This document shows, piece after piece, positions 32,506 to 39,777 of a stretch of 47,649 nt of DNA (within the stretch, counting starts at the first letter, position 1; each line of letters starts with the position of its first letter). The notes below the pieces were generated by a model. It saw only the letters and a program-made list of their open reading frames with translations, searched no databases and was not told where the DNA came from. The DNA comes from JAWLCA01 sp050485905 (GTDB lineage Bacteria; Pseudomonadota; Alphaproteobacteria; Rhodobacterales; Rhodobacteraceae): assembly GCA_050485905.1 (NCBI GenBank), contig JBJHCH010000011.1, positions 1 through 47,649 of the forward strand, read 5' to 3'. Made by a program: the position numbers and the translations under genes.

Positions 32506-33539
32506 TGACCCTGCACCGTGGGCGCGGCTTTGCGGCGATCAACTACCCCATCGGCATGAACCTGGGCGGCGACCCGTCCCAGGCGCTGGTCCATTCCAAC
32601 CCGGACGGCAAGTTCACCGTGGCGCTGTCCTCCATCGACCTCGGCCAGGGGATGAAATCCGTCACCCGCCAGATCGCCGCCGAAACCCTCGGCATCCCGG
32701 TGGCGGATGTCTATGTCGATACCGCCGATAGCGACACCGGCCCGCACTGCATGGGCAGCTTTGCCAGCCGGGGCACGCATCGGGTCGGAAACGCGGTGAT
32801 CCAGGCCGCGCAGGAAGCCCGCGCCGTGATGCTGGAGGCCGCGGCCGAGGAGCTGGAGGTCGATGCCGGCGATCTGGTGACCGACGGGCAGGGCAACATC
32901 CATGTGAAGGGCGCGCCCTCGCGGTCGATCACCACCATGGCCGCCTGTCAGGCGGCGCAGTTCCGGCAGGGCCGCACCGTATCCGGGCGCGGCATCTTCC
33001 TGATCCCGCTCAGCGAGGTGGACCCGGATACCGGAGAGATGACGCCGGTCTCCTGCTTCGCCCATGCCGCCCTGCTGGTGGAGGTGGAGGTGGACGACGA
33101 GACCGGAGAGGTCAGCGTCATCGACATGAAATCGGCCTATGAGGTCGGGCGCGCCCTGAACCCGAAACTGGTGGAACAGCAGCTGGTCGGCGGCGCCTGG
33201 ATGGGCATGAGCCACGCCCTGTGGGAGACGACGGAACCCTACTACCCCGACCGGCGCCACGGCCCGGTGGATTTCAACGGCTACACCATGCCCGGCCCCG
33301 GCGATCTGGCACCGCACCACATCAGTGTGCTGGAACGCCCCGCGCCCGACGGCCCCTATGGCGGCAAGGGGCCAGGAGAGATGTGCGCCAACCCGGTGCT
33401 GCCGGCGGTGGCGAACGCGGTTTATGACGCGGTGGGCGTGCGGGTGGACGAATTGCCGATCACGCCCGAAAAGGTGCTGCGCGGAATCCGCGCGCTGGGC
33501 GGCGCCAAACCGAGGAACCGTCTACGGGCGGGCGCCTGA
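32505..33539 (+). CDS. Molybdenum hydroxylase large subunit, C-terminal half (split CoxL-like)
   Basis: This 344-residue protein starts in a TGATG overlap with the N-terminal half and has its own strong AGGAGG (32494-32499), so it is deliberately translated rather than a frameshift remnant. It holds the second Mo-cofactor domain: SSIDLGQGMKSVTRQIAAE, FASRGTHRVGNAV, VGRALNPKLVEQQLVGGAW and GKGPGEMCANPVLPAVANAV. Glu292 in PGEM sits at the position of the conserved catalytic glutamate of the xanthine oxidase family. The likely reaction is hydroxylation of an aromatic heterocycle or aldehyde using water as oxygen source. Large subunits split in two genes are known in a few families, such as clostridial nicotinate dehydrogenase. 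Confidence 0.92.
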   Translation: MTLHRGRGFAAINYPIGMNLGGDPSQALVHSNPDGKFTVALSSIDLGQGMKSVTRQIAAETLGIPVADVYVDTADSDTGPHCMGSFASRGTHRVGNAVIQAAQEARAVMLEAAAEELEVDAGDLVTDGQGNIHVKGAPSRSITTMAACQAAQFRQGRTVSGRGIFLIPLSEVDPDTGEMTPVSCFAHAALLVEVEVDDETGEVSVIDMKSAYEVGRALNPKLVEQQLVGGAWMGMSHALWETTEPYYPDRRHGPVDFNGYTMPGPGDLAPHHISVLERPAPDGPYGGKGPGEMCANPVLPAVANAVYDAVGVRVDELPITPEKVLRGIRALGGAKPRNRLRAGA

Positions 33540-33543
33540 CGCG

Positions 33544-34425
33544 ATGTCGGTGCGCCGCCTTCCCCCCGGCCTCGACGGCCCCGGCGCGCTGGCCGCCGCC
33601 TTGCGCGACGCGCAGTATATCGCCGACGAGGGGCTGGCGACGGCGGCGTGGCTGGCGCTGGCGCTGGGCAAGCCCCTGCTTTTGGAGGGCGCGCCGGGCG
33701 TGGGCAAGACCGAGGCCGCAAAGGCGCTGACCTCGGTTCTGGGCCGCGAACTGGTGCGGCTGCAATGCTACGAGGGGATCGACGCGGCCGCCGCGCTTTA
33801 TGAATGGAATTTTCCCCGGCAGATGCTGGCGATCCGGCAGGCGGGCGAGGAGTATGTGAACCTCTATGCCGACGACTACCTGATTGCGCGGCCGATTCTG
33901 CTTTCAATTCAATCTCCTAGGGACCGCGCCCTGCTGATCGACGAGATCGACCGGTCGGATCACGAGTTCGAGGCGTTCCTGCTGGAATTCCTGTCGGATT
34001 TCACCGTCTCGATCCCCGAACGCGGCACCGTCCGCGCGGCAGAGCCGCCGGTGGTCGTCCTGACCTCGAACCGCACGCGCGAATTGCACGAGGCGCTGCG
34101 GCGGCGCTGCGTCTATCACTGGATCGGCTACCCCGACCCGGCGCTGGAGGCAGAAATCGTGATGATGCGTGCCAGCACCGTGGCCCGCGACACGGCGCGG
34201 CAGGTGGTGGCCGCGGTCGGGAAACTGCGCGCGGAACCGCTGGCCAAGCCGCCCGGCGTGGCCGAAACCGTGGAATGGGCCGAGGCCGCGACGCTGCTGC
34301 ACCAGCAGGGCGAGCCATGGCCGCGCGCCTTCGCCCGCGCCATCGGCGTGGTGCTGAAGGATCAGGATGACGTGGCCTGGGTCGCGCCCCGGATCGACGC
34401 AATTCTGGACGGGGCGGCGGCATGA
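33544..34425 (+). CDS. MoxR/CoxD-like AAA+ ATPase
   Basis: This 293-residue AAA+ ATPase has Walker A EGAPGVGKT (48-56), Walker B ALLIDEIDRSD, a VVLTSNRTRELHEALRRRC sensor/arginine-finger region, and the MoxR-type YEGIDAAAALYEWN element. CoxD of CO dehydrogenase operons has this architecture and helps assemble the [CuSMoO2] centre; relatives mature other molybdenum hydroxylases. It begins 4 nt after the large-subunit gene. Together with the VWA gene downstream it forms the usual MoxR-VWA chaperone pair that remodels or activates a target enzyme, here presumably the split molybdenum hydroxylase. Confidence 0.92.
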   Translation: MSVRRLPPGLDGPGALAAALRDAQYIADEGLATAAWLALALGKPLLLEGAPGVGKTEAAKALTSVLGRELVRLQCYEGIDAAAALYEWNFPRQMLAIRQAGEEYVNLYADDYLIARPILLSIQSPRDRALLIDEIDRSDHEFEAFLLEFLSDFTVSIPERGTVRAAEPPVVVLTSNRTRELHEALRRRCVYHWIGYPDPALEAEIVMMRASTVARDTARQVVAAVGKLRAEPLAKPPGVAETVEWAEAATLLHQQGEPWPRAFARAIGVVLKDQDDVAWVAPRIDAILDGAAA

Positions 34426-34537
34426 TTTCGGCATGCACACCAACGTATGATTCACATGCATCTGCCGTGCATACGACGTGCATACCTAAAAAACGCACAA
34501 GTCGCCGTCCGTTGTGCGCTGATGCACAGGTCGCGGC
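34426..34537 (+). promoter_or_regulatory. AT-rich 112-bp gap with CGTGCATAC repeats
   Basis: This is the only sizeable break in the overlapping gene run from 28683 to 39768. It carries CGTGCATAC twice in direct orientation 11 bp apart (34466-34474, 34477-34485), an opposed CGTATG (34444-34449) and further TGCAT/ATGCAC half-sites, then TAAAAAACGCACAA. Composition is far more AT-rich than the flanks. It could hold a regulator site and internal promoter for the VWA gene and those beyond. A short plus-strand frame starting at 34447 is not credible as a gene. Confidence 0.5.
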
Positions 34538-35674
34538 ATGACCGATCTGCCGCGCCCCCTTGCCCCGTTCCTCGACTTCGCCCGCGCGCTGCGCGCGGCC
34601 GGTTTCGCCTTGGCACCGGAACAGGTGCAGGCGCTGATCGCGGGCGTGGGGCTGCTGGGGCCGCGCGGCCTGTCCGACATCCGCCGCGCCGCCCATGCGA
34701 CCCTTGGGCCGGGGCCGGAACGGGCCGAGGAATTCGATGCGATCTTCGACGCCATCTTCCTTGGCCGCGTGCTGGCCGCCCCCGCGCCCGGTGACCCCGA
34801 GGATCTGCCCGGCGCCTATGACGCGGGCACGGCCGAACCGATCCCGCTTGCCGAGGAAGGGGAAGAACCCTCGGGCGCCGATGCCTCAACCGCCGAACGG
34901 CTGTTCGCGCGGGCCTTTGCGGCGGGGGACGAGGATCGGGCGCTGCTGGCCTTTGCCCGCGCCGTGCCCCACGCCCTGCCGCGCCGCCGCGCCCGCCGCC
35001 GCCGGCGCGGCAAGGGCGCGGTGCCCGACGCGCGCCGGGTGTTCCGCCAGATGATGCGCCGGGATGGTGAGATCAGCCGCCTGCCCACCCTGCGCCGCAT
35101 CCGCCGCCAGCGCCGGGTTCTGCTGCTGATCGACGTCTCGGGCAGCATGAAGGACCAGACCGAGGGCGCGCTCAGGCTCGCCCACGCGCTGGTGCAGGCG
35201 GGCGAGCGGGTGGAGGTGTTCACGCTGGGCACACGGCTGACCCGCGTGACCCGCGCCCTGCGCCACCGGGACCGCGACCGCGCGCTGGCGCTGGTCGCGG
35301 GCCTCGTGGCCGACTGGGACGGCGGCACGCGGCTGGGCGAGGCGATGGCGGTGTTCCTGTCGGTGCCGCGCTTTGCCGGCTTCGCCCGCGGCGCGCTGGC
35401 GGTGGTGCTGTCCGACGGGCTGGAACGCGGCGGGCCAGAGGCGCTGATCGCCGCGATGACCCGGCTGCGCGGTCTGGCCTGGGGGGTTTTGTGGCTGACA
35501 CCGCTGGCCGCCGACCCGGCCTACCGCCCGGAAACCGGCGCGCTGCGGGCGATCCTGCCGATGATCGACCGGCTGGGCAGCGGCGCCAGCGCGCCCGATG
35601 CGGCGGCAGAGGTGCTGGGCTTCGCCCGGCGCGCCGGCGCCGCCGGCGGCACAGTCGCGGGGACCGCACCATGA
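34538..35674 (+). CDS. VWA-domain CoxE-like protein
   Basis: This 378-residue protein has an N-terminal helical region (about 1-150), a very Arg-rich stretch (RRRARRRRRGKG, about 148-160) and a C-terminal von Willebrand A domain. The metal-ion-dependent adhesion motif is LLLIDVSGSMKDQ (DVSGS 199-203). Later GGTRLGEAM supplies the Thr, and VVLSDGLERGG the final Asp. CoxE proteins pair with CoxD-like MoxR ATPases in maturing molybdenum hydroxylases. It starts after the only real intergenic gap in the run, and its stop overlaps the amidohydrolase start (ATGA), so it is coupled to the downstream catabolic genes. Confidence 0.9.
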   Translation: MTDLPRPLAPFLDFARALRAAGFALAPEQVQALIAGVGLLGPRGLSDIRRAAHATLGPGPERAEEFDAIFDAIFLGRVLAAPAPGDPEDLPGAYDAGTAEPIPLAEEGEEPSGADASTAERLFARAFAAGDEDRALLAFARAVPHALPRRRARRRRRGKGAVPDARRVFRQMMRRDGEISRLPTLRRIRRQRRVLLLIDVSGSMKDQTEGALRLAHALVQAGERVEVFTLGTRLTRVTRALRHRDRDRALALVAGLVADWDGGTRLGEAMAVFLSVPRFAGFARGALAVVLSDGLERGGPEALIAAMTRLRGLAWGVLWLTPLAADPAYRPETGALRAILPMIDRLGSGASAPDAAAEVLGFARRAGAAGGTVAGTAP

Positions 35675-36552
35675 GAGTACTGGATTCGCACTTCCACATC
35701 TGGCGGCAGGCCGATCTGGCCTGGCTGTCGGGGCCGATGCAGCCGCGCATCTTCGGCCCCTACGAGCCGATCCGGCGCGACTATCCGATGGCCGAGTACC
35801 TGTCCGACATCGTCGGCACGGGGGTGGAGGGCGCGGTCTATGTGCAGGCCAACTGGCCGGTGGAACGGGCGGAGGATGAGGTTGCCTGGGTCGAATCCGT
35901 GGCGCTTGAAACCGGCTGGCCGCAGGGCATCGTGGGCTTTGCCGACATGACCGTGCCGGACGTGCGCCCGGCGCTGGATCGCCTCGCCCGCTATCCCCGG
36001 ATGCGCGGCGTGCGCCAGCAGTTCCACTGGCACGAAAACCCGACCTATCGCTTCGCCGCCGATCCCGACCTCTGCCGCAACCCGACCGTGCAGCGGAACG
36101 TCGCGCGGCTGGCCGATTACGGCTGGTCCTTCGATCTGCAGGTCTTTGCCGGCCAGATGGCCGGGGCGGCGGACCTCGCCGCCGCCTGCCCGCGCGTGAC
36201 CTTCATCCTGCAGCACGCCGGCATGCTGGAGGATCGGTCGGACCAAGGCCACGCGGACTGGCGCGCGGCGATGCGCGATCTGGCCGCTTGCCCCAACGTG
36301 GTGTCGAAGCTTTCGGGCCTCGGCACCTTCATCCACCGCAACGACGCCGCGCATATCGGCTGGGTGATCGGCGAGACCGTGGGCATCTTCGGCGCCGAGC
36401 GTTGCCTGTTCGGGTCCAACTTCCCGATCGAGAAGCTGTGGACCGACTATCCCGCGCTGGTCGACGCCTTCCGGCAGGGCGCGGGCGGCCTGTCCGAGGG
36501 GGAGCGGCGGGCGATTTTCCACGACACGGCGCGGCGCATCTACCGGATCTGA
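35671..36552 (+). CDS. Amidohydrolase-2 family metal-dependent hydrolase
   Basis: This 293-residue TIM-barrel hydrolase of the COG3618 type (with sugar lactonases and 2-pyrone-4,6-dicarboxylate lactonase relatives) has an N-terminal metal-binding HFH (7-9, DSHFHIW). GFADMTVPDV, the MRGVRQQFHW strand and LQHAGM supply His residues. The final motif reads LFGSNFPIEKLW, where many relatives have GSDWP; Asn at this place is common in this subgroup. Expected chemistry is hydrolysis of a lactone, cyclic amide or imide. Its start overlaps the VWA-gene stop and it is followed by two further lactonase-fold genes, suggesting successive ring-opening steps after hydroxylation. Confidence 0.88.
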   Translation: MRVLDSHFHIWRQADLAWLSGPMQPRIFGPYEPIRRDYPMAEYLSDIVGTGVEGAVYVQANWPVERAEDEVAWVESVALETGWPQGIVGFADMTVPDVRPALDRLARYPRMRGVRQQFHWHENPTYRFAADPDLCRNPTVQRNVARLADYGWSFDLQVFAGQMAGAADLAAACPRVTFILQHAGMLEDRSDQGHADWRAAMRDLAACPNVVSKLSGLGTFIHRNDAAHIGWVIGETVGIFGAERCLFGSNFPIEKLWTDYPALVDAFRQGAGGLSEGERRAIFHDTARRIYRI

Positions 36553-36564
36553 AGGAGGGACAGG

Positions 36565-37413
36565 ATGGGGCTGGAAATCAAGGTTCTCGATTACGGCGAC
36601 ATCGAGCTGGAATCGAGCTTTCTGGTGCTGGGCCGCGACTGCGGCCGCACCCGGCGCGTGCCGACCTATGGCTTCCTGATCCTCGGCGGGTCCGACCCGG
36701 TGCTGGTCGATACCGGCTTCCGCGACAATGCGATCATGGAATCCTTGGGCATGCGGGGGCTGCAATACCATGAGAACATGATCGAACAGCAGCTGCACCG
36801 CCACGGCCTGCGCCCCGGCGACATCCGCTACATCTGCCACACCCATCTGCACATCGACCACGCGGGCAAGGACGACCATTTCCCGATGAACACCACCGTC
36901 GTGGTGAACCGGAGAGAGATGGAATGTTCCGTTTCCGGCCTGATGCACCCGCAATATCCGAAACCCGATGTGATGCATCTGGTCGAACGGATGCACACCA
37001 AGGGCGCGCTGAGGTTCGAGGATCTGGAACTGTCCGGCCCGGTCGAACTGATCCCCGGCGTGGTGATGGAGGCCGCGAATGCCCATACCGAGGGGTCGAT
37101 GAACATTCATGTCGAGACCGACGAGGGGCTGGCCACGATCTGCGGCGACGTGATCTACGACATCCAGGACCAGATCGTGGATCCGTTCCGCGTGTCCTTT
37201 GCCGACGAGGTGCAGGTGACCGGCAACCATGCGGGGTCCAAGCGGGGCGAGAAGGCGGCGATCAAGAAGCTGCTGAACTCCTCGCGCTTCCTGCTGCCGG
37301 TGCATGACAAGCCCGCCAAGGTGGAGCGCGGGCGGGTCGTCGGACGGCTGGACATGGCGGTGCCCGGCCCGGTGGTGCACAGCGTCGCGCCGCGCAACTG
37401 GTTCCCGGTGTGA
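36565..37413 (+). CDS. Metallo-beta-lactamase-fold hydrolase, AHL-lactonase-like
   Basis: This 282-residue hydrolase has the dinuclear-zinc motif THLHIDHAG (His94, His96, Asp98, His99). A downstream His in NAHTEGSMNIHV, Asp in TICGDVIYD and a late His (PVHDKP) follow the order of the N-acyl-homoserine lactonase group. Some LivK/cox-linked members act on lactones other than quorum signals, so quorum quenching should not be assumed. AAGGAGGGACAGG gives a strong ribosome site. It lies 12 bp after the amidohydrolase and 4 bp before the SMP-30 fusion. It has no signal peptide, so it is cytoplasmic. Confidence 0.9.
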   Translation: MGLEIKVLDYGDIELESSFLVLGRDCGRTRRVPTYGFLILGGSDPVLVDTGFRDNAIMESLGMRGLQYHENMIEQQLHRHGLRPGDIRYICHTHLHIDHAGKDDHFPMNTTVVVNRREMECSVSGLMHPQYPKPDVMHLVERMHTKGALRFEDLELSGPVELIPGVVMEAANAHTEGSMNIHVETDEGLATICGDVIYDIQDQIVDPFRVSFADEVQVTGNHAGSKRGEKAAIKKLLNSSRFLLPVHDKPAKVERGRVVGRLDMAVPGPVVHSVAPRNWFPV

Positions 37414-37417
37414 CGCC

Positions 37418-38974
37418 ATGGCCCATGACGCGCTGCACCCCGAATTCCGCCGCCTGATCGACGAGGCCGCGCCCGTCCGCCGGATCGGCACGGGCTTTGA
37501 TTTCACCGAGGGGCCGCTCTGGCACCCGGTCGAACAGCACCTGCTGTTTTCCGACATGCCCGGCGACGTGCGCCGGAAATGGGACGGCACCCAGGTCACC
37601 GAGGTGATGCGCCCGTCGAACAAGGGCAACGGCATGACCTATGATGCCGAGCTGAACCTGATCGTCTGCGAACATTCCACCAGCTCCGTCGCCCGCTTCC
37701 GCCCGGGCGGCGCGCGAGAGGTGCTGTGCAGCCATTTCGAGGGGCGGGAACTGAACAGCCCCAACGACACCTGCGTCAGCGCGGACGGCAGCATCTGGTT
37801 CACCGACCCCTGGTATGGCCGGATGCCCGGCTTCGGCGTCGAACGCCCGCGCGACCTCGGCTGGCAGGGCGTGTTCCGCCTGCCCCCCGGCCACCGCCCC
37901 GGCGACGAGCCGCAGCTTGTGGTGGACCGCTACCTGTTCACCCAGCCGAACGGCCTCTGCTTCTGCCCCGATGAATCGAAGCTCTACGTCAACGACACCG
38001 AACAGGCCAATATCCGCGTCTTTGACCACCGCGACGGAAAGCTGACGAACGGCCGGGTCTTTGCCAGCGGCATCCGCGACAGCCTGGCCCCCGGCGTGCC
38101 CGACGGGATGAAATGCGACGAGGGGGGCAACATCTGGGTCACCGCGCCCGGCGGCCTCTGGGTCTACGCCCCCGACGGCCGGCATATCGGCCGGGTCGAG
38201 GTGCCGGAACTGGTGGCGAACCTGCATTGGGGCGGCGCCGACTGGCGCACGCTCTACCTCTGCGCCAGCACATCCGTCTATGCCGTGGACACCCGCATCG
38301 GCCCGCGGAGGGAGCCGTTCATGGCCGCCCGCGGACCCGCGCGCCCCGCCGCGGCGTCGGGCGACGGCGATCTGCAGATCGATGCCTCCCGCGCGGCGCT
38401 GATCATCCAGGACATGCAGAACGACGTGGTGATGGAGGGCGGCGCCTTCGCCTCCTCCGGCAGCCCCCAGCACTGCCGCGACCAGAACGCCATCGCCAAC
38501 ATCCGCCGCCTGGCCGACCGCTGCCGCGCCCTTGGCGTGCCGGTGATCCATGTCCATTACCTCGTCCACCCCGGCGCGCCGGGCATGACCCTGAACGCGC
38601 CGCTGTTCGAGGGGCTGCTGGACGCCAACGCGCTGGTGCGCGGCACATGGGGGGCCGAGGCCGTGCCGGGGCTGGAGCCGCAGCCGGGCGACCATGTGGT
38701 GGAAAAGATGCGGATGAGCGCGTGGGAGGGCACCTCGCTGGAAACCATCCTGCGGGCAGAGGGTCGCGACCTCATCATCGAGACCGGCGCCTGGACCAAC
38801 ATGTCGATTGAACACACCGCCCGCACCGGCGCCGACAAGGGCTATGTCATGGTGATCCCGCAGGATGCCTGTTCCACCATGAACGCCGACTGGCACCGCG
38901 CCAGCATCGACTATGCGATGCAGAACGTGGCGCTGGTGACCGGGACGGATGCGGTCATCGCGGCGCTGGGCTAG
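37418..38974 (+). CDS. Fusion: SMP-30/gluconolactonase domain + isochorismatase-fold domain lacking its Cys
   Basis: This 518-residue fusion begins with an SMP-30 beta-propeller lactonase (about 1-300: FTEGPLWHP with metal-binding Glu, LNSPNDTCVSADGSIWFTD, TQPNGLCFCPDESKLYVND and PDGMKCDEGGNIWVT). A short Ala/Pro linker follows, then an isochorismatase/cysteine-hydrolase domain (about 320-518). In the latter Asp332 (LIIQDMQND) and Lys430 (VVEKMRM) of the usual Asp-Lys-Cys triad are present. The Cys of the GVxTNxCVExTxR motif is Ser463 (GAWTNMSIEHTAR). It may therefore act as a Cys-independent hydrolase, as true isochorismatases do, or bind without cleaving. Fusion of lactonase and amidase-type folds suggests channelling of a ring-opened intermediate. 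Confidence 0.92.
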   Translation: MAHDALHPEFRRLIDEAAPVRRIGTGFDFTEGPLWHPVEQHLLFSDMPGDVRRKWDGTQVTEVMRPSNKGNGMTYDAELNLIVCEHSTSSVARFRPGGAREVLCSHFEGRELNSPNDTCVSADGSIWFTDPWYGRMPGFGVERPRDLGWQGVFRLPPGHRPGDEPQLVVDRYLFTQPNGLCFCPDESKLYVNDTEQANIRVFDHRDGKLTNGRVFASGIRDSLAPGVPDGMKCDEGGNIWVTAPGGLWVYAPDGRHIGRVEVPELVANLHWGGADWRTLYLCASTSVYAVDTRIGPRREPFMAARGPARPAAASGDGDLQIDASRAALIIQDMQNDVVMEGGAFASSGSPQHCRDQNAIANIRRLADRCRALGVPVIHVHYLVHPGAPGMTLNAPLFEGLLDANALVRGTWGAEAVPGLEPQPGDHVVEKMRMSAWEGTSLETILRAEGRDLIIETGAWTNMSIEHTARTGADKGYVMVIPQDACSTMNADWHRASIDYAMQNVALVTGTDAVIAALG

Positions 38975-38979
38975 GGCCG

Positions 38980-39768
38980 GTGTGGCGCGCGCTCGCCCTG
39001 ATGCTCGCCCTCGCCGCCCCCGCGGCGGCAGAGGTGCAGGTCTTCGGTTTCGAGGCGCGGCTCACCTTCGACCCCGCCCGCGCCGTCGGCCCGCCGGGGG
39101 GCACGCTGGGCGGGCTGATGGCGGAACTCGCCGGCGCCTCGGCCCGCGACGGCACGGTGACCCTGTCGGGCAGCATGACCCAGAATCGCGCCGCGCCGCT
39201 GTTCGGTCAGGGGGCGGGCTCGGCCGGCTATGCCAATGCGGTGGTCGCTGCGGAACTGCGGATCGGCGGCCTGACGCTGGTGTTCGACCCCGCGCTGACC
39301 CATGCCAACGCCGCCAGCAGCAAGATCGGCTACACCAGCCGGCCCGACATGGGCTTCTGTTCGATCGTGGAGCATTGCCGGATCACCGGCCTGCCCTTCG
39401 TGCCCACCGGCAACACGATCCACATCCTGCACGGCGCGCCCTATCTGATCGCCTATGAAAGCGGTCTGACGGGGATGGAACCCAGCGACGCGGTCGCCTT
39501 CGGCGTCGGCCGCACCGCCGCGCAGGGCGAATTCGCGCCGATGATCCAGACCCAAGGCTACGGCATCGTCGGGGTGGACGGGCTGATCGCCGGGGTGGTC
39601 GGCACGCCCCATGCGATGCTGGGCAGCCTGGCGCTGCCGGATCTGCGCCGCCTGATCGGCACGCCGCATATCCGCCGCACCGATATCTGGCTGTTTCTGG
39701 AGGGCGACCAGCTTCCCGCCGACCTGCGGCTGGAGGGGGTGCTGGAGCGGATCGAGATCGCGCCCTGA
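38980..39768 (+). CDS. Secreted protein of unknown function
   Basis: This 262-residue protein starts at GTG 38980, 5 nt after the preceding stop, and opens with a clean signal peptide (about 1-17, WRALALMLALAAPAAAEV). The mature protein is Gly/Ala/Thr-rich with predicted beta character and few charged residues. It has two nearby cysteines in GFCSIVEHCRI that could form a disulfide. I recognise no family. PTGNTIHILHGAPYLIAYESG and similar strands suggest a beta-barrel or sandwich (quoted in part: GNTIHILHGAPYLIAYE). It is the last gene on the plus strand before the convergent tcu operon, and may or may not belong functionally to the catabolic operon. Confidence 0.75.
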   Translation: MWRALALMLALAAPAAAEVQVFGFEARLTFDPARAVGPPGGTLGGLMAELAGASARDGTVTLSGSMTQNRAAPLFGQGAGSAGYANAVVAAELRIGGLTLVFDPALTHANAASSKIGYTSRPDMGFCSIVEHCRITGLPFVPTGNTIHILHGAPYLIAYESGLTGMEPSDAVAFGVGRTAAQGEFAPMIQTQGYGIVGVDGLIAGVVGTPHAMLGSLALPDLRRLIGTPHIRRTDIWLFLEGDQLPADLRLEGVLERIEIAP

Positions 39769-39777
39769 CCGCCCGCC

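Noticed and set aside
32250..32510. Large hydroxylase subunit as a pseudogene broken by a frameshift
   Set aside because: The second half has its own perfect AGGAGG and TGATG coupling, and both halves retain all key motifs. A designed split fits better.
34447..34794. A 115-codon frame starting in the gap before the VWA gene
   Set aside because: Most of it overlaps the VWA gene in another frame. The protein is Arg/Pro-rich without features, and no ribosome site precedes it.
36565..37413. Quorum-quenching AHL lactonase
   Set aside because: The zinc motif is shared by many lactonases. The location in a catabolic operon and absence of luxI/luxR-type genes in the window make a metabolic lactonase more likely.
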